Shown here in pieces: positions 1 through 8,567 of a DNA stretch of 64,000 bases. How positions within the stretch are numbered: position 1 is the first letter of the stretch; the number at the start of each line of letters is the position of its first letter. The position numbers were made by a program, and so were the translations under genes. The notes under the pieces are model-generated. The model ran no database searches. It was given only the letters and a program-made list of their open reading frames with translations, and had not been told where the DNA came from. This DNA comes from [Clostridium] polysaccharolyticum (lineage in GTDB: Bacteria; Bacillota; Clostridia; Lachnospirales; Lachnospiraceae). The stretch is taken from contig NZ_FOHN01000013.1 of NCBI RefSeq assembly GCF_900111595.1, positions 1 to 64,000 on the forward strand. Reading direction: 5' to 3'.

Positions 1-2
1 AT

Positions 3-84
3 GGATGGATTCCCGAGTGGCCAAAGGGGGCAGACTGTAAATCTGTTAGCAACGCTTTCGAAGGTTCGAATCCTTCTCCATCCA
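3..84 (+). tRNA. tRNA-Tyr (GTA)
   Basis: An 82-nt cloverleaf with acceptor arms GGATGGA and TCCATCC, discriminator A at 84, anticodon GTA in the loop CTGTAAA, a T-loop GGTTCGAATCC and a long variable arm as expected of bacterial tRNA-Tyr. CCA is not encoded. It is first of four closely spaced tRNA genes that probably continue an array beginning left of the window. Confidence 0.97.
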
Positions 85-119
85 TTTGAACTTATGAAGG
101 TTCAATTTAATAATATTAT

Positions 120-192
120 CGCGGGGTGGAGCAGCTGGAAGCTCGTCGGGCTCATAACCCGAAGGTCGCAGGTTCAAATCCTGTCCCCGCAA
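120..192 (+). tRNA. Initiator tRNA-fMet (CAT)
   Basis: Anticodon CAT lies in a stem with three consecutive G-C pairs (TCGGG/CCCGA), and the acceptor end has C at position 1 opposite A at position 72 (CGCGGGG with CCCCGCA). Both are identity marks of the initiator tRNA, so this is the fMet and not the elongator Met tRNA. The D-loop is one base shorter than in the E. coli initiator. CCA is not encoded. Confidence 0.96.
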
Positions 193-248
193 TTGTTACT
201 CATTAAGTAACATTTTAGTACTGACATCATTGTTTATTGTGGTAACTT

Positions 249-321
249 GCCCAGATAGCTCAGTCGGTAGAGCAGGGGACTGAAAATCCCCGTGTCACTG
301 GTTCGATTCCGGTTCTGGGCA
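249..321 (+). tRNA. tRNA-Phe (GAA)
   Basis: A 73-nt cloverleaf with acceptor arms GCCCAGA and TCTGGGC (one G-T pair), D-arm AGCTCAGTCGGTAGAGC, anticodon GAA in the loop CTGAAAA, and T-arm GGTTCGATTCC. CCA is not encoded. Confidence 0.97.
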
Positions 322-352
322 TTTTAATTTGTAAAAAATTAAGTATACATAT

Positions 353-425
353 GGGATATTAGCTCAGTTGGTAGAGCACTTGACTTTTAATCAAGTTGTC
401 CGGGGTTCGAATCCCCGATGTCTCA
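353..425 (+). tRNA. tRNA-Lys (TTT)
   Basis: Acceptor arms GGGATAT and ATGTCTC (two wobble pairs), D-arm AGCTCAGTTGGTAGAGC, anticodon TTT in the loop CTTTTAA, and T-arm GGGTTCGAATCCC. It is the last tRNA of the cluster and is followed at once by a terminator. A second lysine isoacceptor (CTT) lies at 34712. Confidence 0.97.
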
Positions 426-430
426 TTTGG

Positions 431-459
431 AAAAGTGTTGTGTTACAGCACTTTTTTTT
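431..459 (+). terminator. Rho-independent terminator of the tRNA cluster
   Basis: Stem AAGTGTTG / CAGCACTT (one G-T pair) with loop TGTTA, followed by eight T. It closes the tRNA array before the oxidoreductase gene. Confidence 0.85.
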
Positions 460-569
460 GTATTTACAAAATAGTTTTTGTGCAATTGCATTTTATGATA
501 TGATAGTAAGTAAAGTTAGATTATTATTCTTAGTTATTCATAAAATTTAGACTGGAAGAGGAAATATAA

Positions 570-2144
570 ATGAAGAAAGTAATAATAATTGGAGCTGGGC
601 CTGCAGGTTTAACTGCTGCTTACGATTTATTAAAAAAATCCGTAGAGTATGAAGTATTAGTAATTGAGGAAACCGATACAATAGGTGGAATATCCAGAAC
701 TGTAAACTATAAAGGAAATAGAATGGATATAGGAGGTCATAGATTTTTTTCAAAAGATCAGAGGGTTTTAGACTGGTGGCAGCAGTTTATGCCTATTCAG
801 GGGAGACCTTCATTTGATGATAAGTTACTGGGAAGAAAAAAAAGTTTAGAAGAAAATGGACCCGATCCAGAAAAAGAAAATAGGGTGATGTTAATACGAC
901 AGCGAGTATCTCGTATATTTTACAAGAAAAAATTTTTTGATTATCCCATTTCTCTTAAACCTCAGACGTTTATTAATATGGGACTAGTAAAGACAGTAAG
1001 TTCTGGTTTTAGTTATATAAGTTCTATTTTTCACAAGAGACCGAATACTTCCTTAGAGAATTTCTACATAAATCGATTTGGTAATGTACTCTATGCTATG
1101 TTTTTTGAAGGGTACACGGAAAAACTATGGGGACGTCATCCTAGAGATATATCAGCAGACTGGGGGGCCCAGAGAGTTAAAGGGTTATCCATTATGTCTA
1201 TCTTAAAAAATATATTTATGGTGGGTAGTTTTAATAAGTCAGGTAAAGTAGAAACATCGTTAATAGAAGAATTCCTTTATCCTAAATATGGACCAGGTCA
1301 GTTGTGGGAAACTGTAGCGGATCAGGTACAAAGTATGGGAGGCAAAGTCATTTTAAATGCGAAAGTAACTGAGGTTACTATACAACAAGATATAATAAGT
1401 TCTATAAGCTATTTAAATCAAGAAGGAAAAACAGTAAAGGAAAAAGCAGACATTATAATTTCTTCAATGTCTATAAAAGATTTAGTTAAAGGAATGGGGC
1501 AATCAGTGCCTGATAAAGTCAGACAAGTAGCTAGTGGACTTCCGTACAGGGATTTTGTAACTATGGGGTTATTGCTTAATAAGCTTAATTTAAAGAATAA
1601 AACAAAAATAAAAACAATAAATCATATTATACCAGATTGCTGGATTTATGTGCAAGATGAAGGAGTTAAGCTAGGACGAATCCAGATATTTAATAACTGG
1701 TCTCCATATATGGTGAAAGATATTGAGTCTAAAGTATGGATAGGTCTTGAGTATTTTTGTGATAAAGAGGATAGTTTTTGGAATATGTCAGATGAAGATA
1801 GTCTTAAACTTGCAGCAGATGAACTGATCCATATGGGAGTTATTGATAGCCAAGAGGATATTCTTGATTACCATAAGGAGAAGATAGAAAAGGCATATCC
1901 AGCATATTTTGATACATATAATGAATTTTTTTTAGTAAGGGAATACTTAGATCAAATTACTAATTTATACTGTATTGGAAGAAATGGACAGCACAGGTAT
2001 AATAATATGGATCATTCCATGGTAACTGCTTTTGAAGCTGTCAATAATATTATAAATGGAAAAAAAGATAAATCTAATGTCTGGGATGTAAATACTGAGC
2101 AAGAGTATCATGAAAAACACGAGAAAAAGAGTAGGAGAGTTTAA
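570..2144 (+). CDS. NAD(P)/FAD-dependent oxidoreductase, amine-oxidase/UDP-galactopyranose-mutase-like
   Basis: A 524-residue flavoprotein. The N-terminus is a dinucleotide-binding fold with GAGPAG at residues 8-13, an acidic strand end near residue 34 (VIEE), and the FAD-contacting GGISR and GGHRFF segments. The C-terminal ATG-like FAD motif is [17 protein letters not shown] near residue 475. This matches the bacterial protoporphyrinogen-oxidase/UDP-galactopyranose-mutase superfamily, whose members in this lineage are mostly uncharacterised and often sit near surface-polysaccharide genes. No polysaccharide genes are beside it here, so the substrate cannot be given. The start is supported by AGAGGAAAT upstream. 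It lies 20 bp before the sirtuin gene on the same strand and probably shares its transcript. Confidence 0.85.
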   Translation: MKKVIIIGAGPAGLTAAYDLLKKSVEYEVLVIEETDTIGGISRTVNYKGNRMDIGGHRFFSKDQRVLDWWQQFMPIQGRPSFDDKLLGRKKSLEENGPDPEKENRVMLIRQRVSRIFYKKKFFDYPISLKPQTFINMGLVKTVSSGFSYISSIFHKRPNTSLENFYINRFGNVLYAMFFEGYTEKLWGRHPRDISADWGAQRVKGLSIMSILKNIFMVGSFNKSGKVETSLIEEFLYPKYGPGQLWETVADQVQSMGGKVILNAKVTEVTIQQDIISSISYLNQEGKTVKEKADIIISSMSIKDLVKGMGQSVPDKVRQVASGLPYRDFVTMGLLLNKLNLKNKTKIKTINHIIPDCWIYVQDEGVKLGRIQIFNNWSPYMVKDIESKVWIGLEYFCDKEDSFWNMSDEDSLKLAADELIHMGVIDSQEDILDYHKEKIEKAYPAYFDTYNEFFLVREYLDQITNLYCIGRNGQHRYNNMDHSMVTAFEAVNNIINGKKDKSNVWDVNTEQEYHEKHEKKSRRV

Positions 2145-2164
2145 TAAAGAGTAAGGAGAGAGAA

Positions 2165-2905
2165 ATGAACGATAAGATTCAGATATTAAGTGAAATAATA
2201 GAGCAGAGTAATAGTATTGTTTTTTTTGGGGGAGCAGGTATTAGTACAGCTAGTGGAATTCCAGACTTTCGTAGCTCAACTGGATTGTATAGTAAGAGTT
2301 TAAATCGAAATTTTACACCTGAACAGGCTGTTTCACATTCTTTTTTTAGACAGCATCCAGAAGAATTTTACGAATTTTATAAAAAAAATTTAGTGTATCC
2401 AGATGCAAAACCTAATGACTGTCATTTTGCACTTGCTCAGTTAGAAAGTATGGGAAAACTAAAGGCAGTAGTTACGCAGAATATTGATGGGTTGCATCAG
2501 GCAGCAGGTTCAAAAATAGTTTATGAACTACATGGATCAGTTTTACGAAATTACTGTATGAGCTGTCATTCATTTTTTAATGCTGAGTATGTCTTAAACT
2601 CAGTGGGTATTCCTAGATGTGATAATTGTGGAGGAGTAATTAAACCAGATGTGGTCTTGTATGAGGAGGGGTTGGATGATAAAGTAATTACAAATTCAAT
2701 AAACGCTATTCGTGCAGCGGATACTTTAATTATTGGGGGAACTTCTCTAATAGTATATCCGGCAGCAGGATTAATTAACTATTTTAAAGGAAGAAAGTTA
2801 GTGTTAATTAATAAGACTACTACACCTGCTGATAAGAAGGCAGATTTAGTAATAAATGAGGATATAGCAATGGTTATGAAAAAAGTAATAGAAAAAATGA
2901 AGTAG
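2165..2905 (+). CDS. cobB: NAD-dependent protein deacylase (sirtuin, CobB/SrtN type)
   Basis: A 246-residue sirtuin. GAGIS (23-27) followed by GIPDFR is the NAD-binding signature, QNIDGLH (105-111) is the nicotinamide/ribose pocket, and His123 in ELHGS is the catalytic base. Cys131, Cys134, Cys152 and Cys155 form the structural zinc site. The length is usual for class-U bacterial sirtuins. These remove acetyl or longer acyl groups from protein lysines at the expense of NAD, releasing nicotinamide and O-acyl-ADP-ribose. The start follows GGAGAGAGAA. It is the second gene after the oxidoreductase and ends about 80 bp before the FASII promoter. Confidence 0.95.
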   Translation: MNDKIQILSEIIEQSNSIVFFGGAGISTASGIPDFRSSTGLYSKSLNRNFTPEQAVSHSFFRQHPEEFYEFYKKNLVYPDAKPNDCHFALAQLESMGKLKAVVTQNIDGLHQAAGSKIVYELHGSVLRNYCMSCHSFFNAEYVLNSVGIPRCDNCGGVIKPDVVLYEEGLDDKVITNSINAIRAADTLIIGGTSLIVYPAAGLINYFKGRKLVLINKTTTPADKKADLVINEDIAMVMKKVIEKMK

Positions 2906-2984
2906 TACATTACACATTTGCATTTTTATATGTTATATGGTATTGTATTTTTTGGTAAGGTTCTATTTTTAATATGGAAAAAGG

Positions 2985-3013
2985 TTGACAGGTAGCTAAT
3001 AGAATAATATACT
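2985..3013 (+). promoter_or_regulatory. Sigma-A promoter of the FASII operon
   Basis: TTGACA (2985-2990), 17-bp spacer, TATACT (3008-3013). Near consensus. Transcription should begin about 3019-3021, inside the palindrome described separately, which rules out a fabH start at the TTG at 3014. Confidence 0.85.
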
Positions 3014-3029
3014 TTGATTATCAAAGTAT
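3009..3029. promoter_or_regulatory. Palindromic operator, FabT-like
   Basis: A perfect inverted repeat, ATACTTTGA - TTA - TCAAAGTAT, overlaps the -10 element and presumed transcription start of the fab operon. The TTTGATTATCAAA core closely resembles the published binding site of FabT, the MarR-family repressor of FASII genes in streptococci and lactococci. The position predicts repression by blocking RNA polymerase. No marR/fabT gene adjoins the operon, so the regulator must be encoded elsewhere. The assignment to FabT is by motif similarity only. Confidence 0.75.
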
Positions 3030-3052
3030 TTGGGAGGCATAATCGTAGAGAA

Positions 3053-4015
3053 ATGAAAATATTAGGTACTGGAAGTTACTTACCAGTGAATGTTGTAACA
3101 AATGAAGCACTGACGCACTTAGTTGATACATCAGATGAGTGGATTGTAGAGCGTACTGGGATTCGAGAGAGACGAATTTCTAAAGGTGAGGAAAACAGTG
3201 AGCAAGCAATAAAGGCTGGCAGATGTGCATTGGAAGACTCAGGGTTAAAGCCTGAGGATATAGAGCTTATTATTGTAGCAACAGTAACATCAAATTATGT
3301 TACGCCAAGTATAGCTTGTATTGTACAAGAAGCACTTGGCATACCTAAAGCTATTGCATTTGATATTAATGCAGCTTGTGCAGGCTTTTTGTATGCAATG
3401 AATACAGCACGATGTTTTTTTGCTAGTGGAATGGTGAATAATGCACTTATTATAGGATCTGAGACATTATCTAAAATTACAGATTATACAGATAGACAGA
3501 CCTGTATTTTATTTGCAGATGCATCAGGTGCTGCGGTAGTACAACGAGACGAAAATGAACGGTTTTGGACTGAGTTAGGGGCAGATGGAACAAAACATGA
3601 TGTAATTCACTGTAAGCAGAAACCATTAAATAACTGCTTGGTAGAAGGAAAAGATGAAATAGATTACATACATATGGAAGGAAGGGAAGTTTACAAGTTT
3701 GTTGTGAAGGAAATTCCTCTTTTGATAAAACGTGTTATTGAAAAATCAGGTATTGATATAGAAAACGTAAAATATTTTATACTTCATCAGGCAAATAAGA
3801 GAATGAACGAAATAATTGCAAAGAAACTTGGGGTAAGTTTTGATAAGTTTCCTTGTAATATTGAAAAAATGGGCAATACATCGGCAGCTTCAATTCCTGT
3901 GTTATTAGATGAGATAAACAGAAAAGGAATGCTTCAGTCAGGAGACTACGTTCTTTTAAGCTCCTTTGGGGCTGGAATGACATGGGGAGCATCTTTGTTT
4001 CAGTGGAAATGTTAA
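3053..4015 (+). CDS. fabH: 3-oxoacyl-[acyl-carrier-protein] synthase III (FabH)
   Basis: A 320-residue beta-ketoacyl-ACP synthase III, which starts fatty acid synthesis by condensing an acyl-CoA primer with malonyl-ACP. The catalytic triad is visible: Cys109 in NAACAG, His245 in HQAN, Asn275 in GNTSAAS. The chosen ATG at 3053 gives the conserved N-terminus MKILGTGSYLP; a longer reading frame from TTG 3014 would begin upstream of or at the transcription start. GGGAGG lies 15 nt upstream with a weaker GAG nearer, so the ribosome site is loose. First gene of the fab operon. Confidence 0.97.
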   Translation: MKILGTGSYLPVNVVTNEALTHLVDTSDEWIVERTGIRERRISKGEENSEQAIKAGRCALEDSGLKPEDIELIIVATVTSNYVTPSIACIVQEALGIPKAIAFDINAACAGFLYAMNTARCFFASGMVNNALIIGSETLSKITDYTDRQTCILFADASGAAVVQRDENERFWTELGADGTKHDVIHCKQKPLNNCLVEGKDEIDYIHMEGREVYKFVVKEIPLLIKRVIEKSGIDIENVKYFILHQANKRMNEIIAKKLGVSFDKFPCNIEKMGNTSAASIPVLLDEINRKGMLQSGDYVLLSSFGAGMTWGASLFQWKC

Positions 4016-4066
4016 ATAATAAACAATGTTTATTAGTATATAAAGAATATTTTAGGAGGATATGAA

Positions 4067-4297
4067 ATGAAATTAAATGAATTAAAGGAAATCGTTGCAG
4101 AAGAACTAAATGTATCAGTTGAGGAATTAACAGAATCTACAAAGTTTATTGATGACTTAGGTGCAGATTCCCTAGATTTATTCCAGTTAGCTATGGCTAT
4201 GGAAGAAAAATTTGAAATTGAAATTCCTAGTGAAGATTTAGAGAAAATTATTACTGTAGGTGATGCTGCAAAATATGTAGAGGAAAAATTAGCTTAG
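4067..4297 (+). CDS. acpP: Acyl carrier protein
   Basis: A 76-residue acidic protein carrying the growing acyl chain. Ser35 in GADSLD is the 4'-phosphopantetheine attachment site, followed by the acidic recognition helix II ([12 protein letters not shown]). Size and motif are typical. AGGAGG precedes the ATG. A terminator follows directly, which may let acpP be made in excess over the downstream enzymes. Confidence 0.98.
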   Translation: MKLNELKEIVAEELNVSVEELTESTKFIDDLGADSLDLFQLAMAMEEKFEIEIPSEDLEKIITVGDAAKYVEEKLA

Positions 4298-4312
4298 TTA
4301 AGTAAACATAGA

Positions 4313-4346
4313 GCAAACTATCTATTTAGAGATAGTTTGCCTTTTT
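4313..4346 (+). terminator. Terminator/attenuator between acpP and fabD
   Basis: A perfect 11-bp stem GCAAACTATCT / AGATAGTTTGC with loop ATTTAG and a CTTTTT tail. It sits inside the fab cluster; no convincing second promoter was found in the remaining 100 bp before fabD, so read-through is likely needed for fabD-fabZ. Confidence 0.85.
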
Positions 4347-4445
4347 CAAGTCATAGGAAATGCCACTTCAGATTAATTTCTATGGTCAGGTAAGCAGTCG
4401 CACATAAAGTTATAAAATGTTAAAAATCTAAAGGATGGTGTGAAA

Positions 4446-5396
4446 ATGGGAAAGATAGCTTTTGTATTTCCAGGTCAGGGTGCCCAGGTAGCTGGGATGG
4501 CAAAAGATTTTTACGATACATTTCCAGAAAGCAAAGAAGTATTTGATATAGCAGAACAGGAGCTGGATTTTGATATTAAGAAAATCTGTTTTGAGGAAAA
4601 CGAGGATATTAATAAGACAGAATATACACAGGCAGCAATTCTGACAGCTAGTACAGCTATCATGAAGGCAGTGGAATTAAGAAACGTAAAACCAGATTAT
4701 ACAGCAGGTTTAAGTTTAGGTGAATTTTCAGCGTTAGTAGCTAATGGAACATTATCCTTTAAAGATGCAGTGAAAGTTGTTCGTAAAAGAGGATTGTATA
4801 TGGAAAATGAAGTACCTGCGGGACAAGGAACTATGGCAGCCATAATAGGAGTTGATACAGAAGAAATAGAAAAAATCTGTGAGCAGGTTACAAAGGAAAC
4901 AGGAAAGCCAGTTGAACCGGCAAACTACAACTGTCCAGGACAAATTGTAATTTCAGGGGAAACTAGTGCGGTTGTTCTTGCAAAAGAACGGTTAGATGAG
5001 GCAGGAGCACGTAAAACAGTTCTTTTAAAAGTTAGCGGGCCTTTTCATTCGGTGATGTTGGAAGGTGTAGAAGAAAAGCTAAGAGAAGAATTTAAAACTG
5101 TAGCATTTCATGAAGGAACTACACCATATGTATCTAGTGTAAATGCAAAGACGATTGCACCAGATGCAAGTAGAGATGAAATTAAGACACTTTTGGAAAA
5201 GCAGGTTCATGTATCTGTTCGCTGGCAACAGGCAGTAGAAACCCTTTTAGAAGAAGGCGTAGATACATTTATTGAAATAGGACCGGGTAAAACATTAAGT
5301 GGTTTTATAAAAAGAATATCTAAAAAAGTAAAAATTATTAACATAAAGAGTATAAGTGATTTGGATAAGTTAGATATGATAAAGGAAAATTGTTAA
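4446..5396 (+). CDS. fabD: [Acyl-carrier-protein] S-malonyltransferase
   Basis: A 316-residue malonyl-CoA:ACP transacylase. GQGAQ (10-14) begins the fold, Ser90 in GLSLGE is the acyl-enzyme nucleophile and His201 in SGPFHS its base. The family usually has GHSLGE; here the His before the Ser is Leu, a common variant. ATG 4446 was chosen over GTG 4440 because AGGATGG lies 7-8 nt before the ATG but touches the GTG. Supplies malonyl-ACP to FabH and FabF. It follows acpP directly; the enoyl reductase gene often found here is absent. Confidence 0.96.
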   Translation: MGKIAFVFPGQGAQVAGMAKDFYDTFPESKEVFDIAEQELDFDIKKICFEENEDINKTEYTQAAILTASTAIMKAVELRNVKPDYTAGLSLGEFSALVANGTLSFKDAVKVVRKRGLYMENEVPAGQGTMAAIIGVDTEEIEKICEQVTKETGKPVEPANYNCPGQIVISGETSAVVLAKERLDEAGARKTVLLKVSGPFHSVMLEGVEEKLREEFKTVAFHEGTTPYVSSVNAKTIAPDASRDEIKTLLEKQVHVSVRWQQAVETLLEEGVDTFIEIGPGKTLSGFIKRISKKVKIINIKSISDLDKLDMIKENC

Positions 5397-5421
5397 TAAC
5401 TATCTTTGAAGGGAGACAAAA

Positions 5422-6162
5422 ATGTTTAAGGAAAAAGTTGCGTTAGTTACAGGGGCAAGTCGTGGCATTGGGAGAGCTATTGCAATGCAACTGGCAGCTA
5501 AAGGAGCTAAAGTCATTGTAAATTATGCAGGAAATCAGGCTGCAGCCGACGCAGTTGTAAAAGAAATTAATGAACAGGGTGGAGAGGCATTTGCATATCA
5601 GTGTAATGTCAATGATTTTACTGCTGTAAAGGAAATGATTGATTATATAGTAAAAGAGTATGGTGCTATTGATATTCTTGTAAACAATGCAGGTATTACA
5701 AAGGATAATTTATTGCTAAAAATGAGTGAACAGGATTTTGATAGTGTTATGGATGTAAATTTAAAAGGATGTTTCCATACGTGTAAACATGTACTTCGTC
5801 CAATGTTAAAAAATCGTGGTGGAAGAATTATTAACATAACTTCTGTTGTTGGTGTTACAGGAAATAGTGGTCAAGCAAATTATAGTGCATCGAAAGCTGG
5901 AATTATTGGTTTTACGAAAAGTGTAGCTAAGGAGGTTGCGGCAAAGGGAATTACCGTAAATGCGGTTGCTCCAGGTTTTATTCAGACAGATATGACAGAT
6001 GTTTTATCAGAGTCTGTTAAGAACGATATTACGAATTCTCTTCCAATGAAACGTATTGGGGCTCCAGAGGATGTAGCAAATGCGGTGTGTTTCTTAGCGT
6101 CAGATGATGCAAGTTATATTACTGGACAGGTATTAGAAGTAAATGGTGGCATGAATATGTAG
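5422..6162 (+). CDS. fabG: 3-oxoacyl-[acyl-carrier-protein] reductase
   Basis: A 246-residue short-chain dehydrogenase that reduces 3-oxoacyl-ACP with NADPH. Cofactor motif TGASRGIG (10-17), NNAG (88-91), and active-site Asn113, Ser141, Tyr154 and Lys158 (YSASK) are all present. A GAAGGGAG ribosome binding site supports the start. It lies 25 bp after fabD and 22 bp before fabF in one transcription unit. Confidence 0.97.
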   Translation: MFKEKVALVTGASRGIGRAIAMQLAAKGAKVIVNYAGNQAAADAVVKEINEQGGEAFAYQCNVNDFTAVKEMIDYIVKEYGAIDILVNNAGITKDNLLLKMSEQDFDSVMDVNLKGCFHTCKHVLRPMLKNRGGRIINITSVVGVTGNSGQANYSASKAGIIGFTKSVAKEVAAKGITVNAVAPGFIQTDMTDVLSESVKNDITNSLPMKRIGAPEDVANAVCFLASDDASYITGQVLEVNGGMNM

Positions 6163-6184
6163 AAGTTAGAGAGGAAAATAGTGT

Positions 6185-7423
6185 ATGGAACGTAGAGTTG
6201 TAATAACAGGGATGGGAGCCGTAACTCCTATAGGTAATACAGTGGACTTATTTTGGGAAGGCCTAAAGGAAGGAAAAGTAGGAATTGGGCCTATTACAAG
6301 ATTTGATACAGAAAAGTTCAAAGTAAAACTTGCTGCAGAGATTAAAGATTTTGATGGAAAAGAGTATATGGATCCAAAAGCATGTAAGAGACTTGACTTA
6401 TTTAGTCAATACGCTATTGTTGCAGCTAGAGAAGCAATAAAGCAGGCTGGTCTTGAAGTAACGGAAGAAAATGCAGATCGTATTGGATGTATTATCGGTT
6501 CTGGAGTAGGAGGTATTCAGACACAGGAATCAGAAACCAGACGCTGTTTTGAAAAGGGACCAAGAAGGGTATCCCCATTTATGGTACCTATGTTCATATC
6601 CAATATGGCGGCAGGAAATGTTGCAATTGATTTAGGTTTACAAGGAAAATGCTTTTCCCTTAGTACAGCTTGTGCAACAGGAACACATTGCATAGGAGAG
6701 GCATATCGTTCGATTAAATATGGTGAAGTAGATGCTATGGTTACTGGTGGCACAGAGGCAGGAATTGTTGCTTCTGGTGTTGCAGGATTTGATAGCCTAA
6801 ATGCACTTAGCGTTTCGGACAATCCAAAGAAGGCCTCTATTCCGTTTGATGCAGAAAGAAATGGATTTATAGTTGGTGAAGGAGCAGGTATTTTAATATT
6901 AGAGGATCTGGAGTCTGCAAAAGCTAGAAATGCAAAAATTTTAGCTGAAATTGTTGGATATGGTGCAACTTGTGATGCCTTTCATATTACTTGTCCAAAA
7001 GAAGATGGTTCAGGATCTGCAAAGGCAATGAAACTTGCCATGAAGGAAGCAGGAATTCAGCCAGAGGAAGTAAATTATGTTAATGCACATGGAACAAGTA
7101 CACATTTAAATGATTCTATTGAAACAAAGGCAATTAAATCTGCATTTGGTGAACATGCATATAAGTTAGTTGTGAATTCAACAAAATCAATGGTTGGGCA
7201 TTTGCTTGGTGCAGCAGGTGCAGTTGAGTGTGTTGCAACGGTAAAAGAAATTGAAAATCAGTTTGTACATGCAACAGTAGGTTTGACTACACCAGATCCT
7301 GAGTGTGACTTGGATTATGTTCCAAATGAGGGAAGAAAGCATAATATTCAATATGCAGTTTCTAACTCTCTTGGATTTGGAGGACATAATGCTAGTATTG
7401 TAATAAAAAAATATGAGGAGTAG
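6185..7423 (+). CDS. fabF: 3-oxoacyl-[acyl-carrier-protein] synthase II
   Basis: A 412-residue elongating condensing enzyme. Cys163 in STACATGTH, His302 in NAHGTST and His339 in GHLLGAAGA form the Cys-His-His triad of KAS I/II enzymes, in contrast to the Cys-His-Asn of FabH. Length is normal for FabF. It is preceded by AGAGAGGAAAA and followed after 3 bp by fabZ. No fabB or isomerase gene accompanies it, so unsaturated fatty acid synthesis is not explained by this cluster. Confidence 0.97.
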   Translation: MERRVVITGMGAVTPIGNTVDLFWEGLKEGKVGIGPITRFDTEKFKVKLAAEIKDFDGKEYMDPKACKRLDLFSQYAIVAAREAIKQAGLEVTEENADRIGCIIGSGVGGIQTQESETRRCFEKGPRRVSPFMVPMFISNMAAGNVAIDLGLQGKCFSLSTACATGTHCIGEAYRSIKYGEVDAMVTGGTEAGIVASGVAGFDSLNALSVSDNPKKASIPFDAERNGFIVGEGAGILILEDLESAKARNAKILAEIVGYGATCDAFHITCPKEDGSGSAKAMKLAMKEAGIQPEEVNYVNAHGTSTHLNDSIETKAIKSAFGEHAYKLVVNSTKSMVGHLLGAAGAVECVATVKEIENQFVHATVGLTTPDPECDLDYVPNEGRKHNIQYAVSNSLGFGGHNASIVIKKYEE

Positions 7424-7426
7424 CTT

Positions 7427-7849
7427 ATGTTAGAAGTAGAAGATATTAAAAAAATTATTCCACATAGAAGTCCAATGCTTTTAATTGATCGAGTGGATAA
7501 ACTGGTTCCAGGTGTATCAGCTATAGGATATAAAGGGGTTACGTACAATGAGCCATTTTTTCAAGGCCATTATCCAGATTATCCTGTAATGCCAGGTGTA
7601 TTGATTATAGAAGCAATAGCTCAGACAGGTGCAGTTGCATTAATGAGCAGTGAAGAATATAAGAGTAAGCTCGTATTTTTTGGTGGCATAAATAAGGCAA
7701 AGTTTCGTAATCAGGTAAAACCAGGTTGTATTTTACGATTAGAGACAGAATTGATTAAAATAAAAGGACCTATTGGTATTGGTCAGGGAAAAGCATATGT
7801 AGAGGATGTTCTTGCTGCTGAAGCAGAGTTTACATTTATTATTAAATAA
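7427..7849 (+). CDS. fabZ: 3-hydroxyacyl-[acyl-carrier-protein] dehydratase
   Basis: A 140-residue hot-dog-fold dehydratase. His48 in GHYPDYPVMPG and Glu62 in IEAIAQ are the catalytic pair; HRSPMLLIDRV is the family's N-terminal signature. The sequence fits FabZ better than FabA by length and motif. The start is 3 bp after fabF, indicating translational coupling. It is the last gene before the operon terminator; accBCDA genes that often follow are absent. Confidence 0.95.
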   Translation: MLEVEDIKKIIPHRSPMLLIDRVDKLVPGVSAIGYKGVTYNEPFFQGHYPDYPVMPGVLIIEAIAQTGAVALMSSEEYKSKLVFFGGINKAKFRNQVKPGCILRLETELIKIKGPIGIGQGKAYVEDVLAAEAEFTFIIK

Positions 7850-7856
7850 AAAATAA

Positions 7857-7896
7857 TTGGGCATGTTGCAGACAGCAATATGCCCAAACATTTTTA
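7857..7896 (+). terminator. Terminator of the FASII operon
   Basis: Stem TTGGGCATGTTGC / GCAATATGCCCAA (13 positions, one G-T) with loop AGACA and a short T-rich tail. Confidence 0.85.
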
Positions 7897-7960
7897 TTAT
7901 GAAAGTTCTAGTGAAGATTATCTTATAAAGCAAGGATGCTTCTTAAAAGGCAGGGGGAAG

Positions 7961-7989
7961 TTGAAGTGTCAAAAATTCTTTTGTATCAT
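7961..7989 (+). promoter_or_regulatory. Possible promoter of the DUF2752 gene
   Basis: TTGAAG (7961-7966), 17-bp spacer, TATCAT (7984-7989). A 12-bp direct repeat AAGTGTCAAAAA occurs at 7964 and again 29 bp on at 7993, flanking the -10, which could be a regulator site. Confidence 0.4.
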
Positions 7990-8027
7990 AACAAGTGTCA
8001 AAAAATTTATGGTAAGGTTTGTACGAA

Positions 8028-8480
8028 ATGGCTGTTAAGAGAAGAAAAGGTGTGAGTGAATATGAGGCACAAAAAATAGACAGTGAATTATATTGGATTG
8101 GCTGGGTTAGCATTGGCCTAATGCTTATAGGAGTTTTTCTATACAAAAGGCATGAACTGTTTTTTAAAAGATTTCAGTTTCCTTGTCTTTTTTATAGACT
8201 AACAGGTTATTATTGTCCAGGTTGTGGAGGAACAAGGGCTGTTAAGGCGTTTTTATCTGGGGATTTTATAAAAAGTTTTCTGTATCATCCTCTTGTGTCG
8301 TATTTAGCTTTTGGAGGGGGAGCCTTTATGCTGACTCAGACCATTCAGCGATTAAGTAAAGGCAAGATAAGAGGAATCAGATTTAGAGTCCAGTATGTTT
8401 ATGGTATGGCAATTATTATTTTCATACAGTTTGCTGTAAAGAATGCGTTGATCTATTTCTGTAGTTATTATGTAACTTGA
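8028..8480 (+). CDS. DUF2752 family small membrane protein
   Basis: A 150-residue integral membrane protein with three hydrophobic segments (about residues 26-43, 85-105 and 120-140). Between the first and second lies CPGCGGTRA, the hallmark of the DUF2752 family; its two cysteines suggest a metal or thiol function, but no biochemical role is established. ATG 8028 has AAGG ten nt upstream; a TTG at 8019 in the same frame is an alternative. Isolated between two terminators, so it is probably transcribed alone. Confidence 0.85.
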   Translation: MAVKRRKGVSEYEAQKIDSELYWIGWVSIGLMLIGVFLYKRHELFFKRFQFPCLFYRLTGYYCPGCGGTRAVKAFLSGDFIKSFLYHPLVSYLAFGGGAFMLTQTIQRLSKGKIRGIRFRVQYVYGMAIIIFIQFAVKNALIYFCSYYVT

Positions 8481-8518
8481 AAAAACCTTGTAAAGACATG
8501 TCCTTACAAGGTTTTTTC
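8481..8518. terminator. Bidirectional terminator
   Basis: AAAACCTTGTAA and TTACAAGGTTTT form a 12-bp A/T-flanked stem, giving U-runs on both strands. It serves the DUF2752 gene on the plus strand and the DUF4190 gene on the minus strand. Confidence 0.88.
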
Positions 8519-8567
8519 CTAACAATCAAGACTGTGTAAGCTTAAGATACGAACATCTTGTCTTTAA

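Noticed and set aside
3014-3052. N-terminal extension of fabH from TTG 3014
   Set aside because: It would begin at or before the transcription start predicted from the promoter and inside the operator; the family N-terminus fits ATG 3053.
7964-8004. Direct repeats AAGTGTCAAAAA as the start of a repeat array
   Set aside because: Only two copies occur, so it is not an array; kept only as a possible regulator site.
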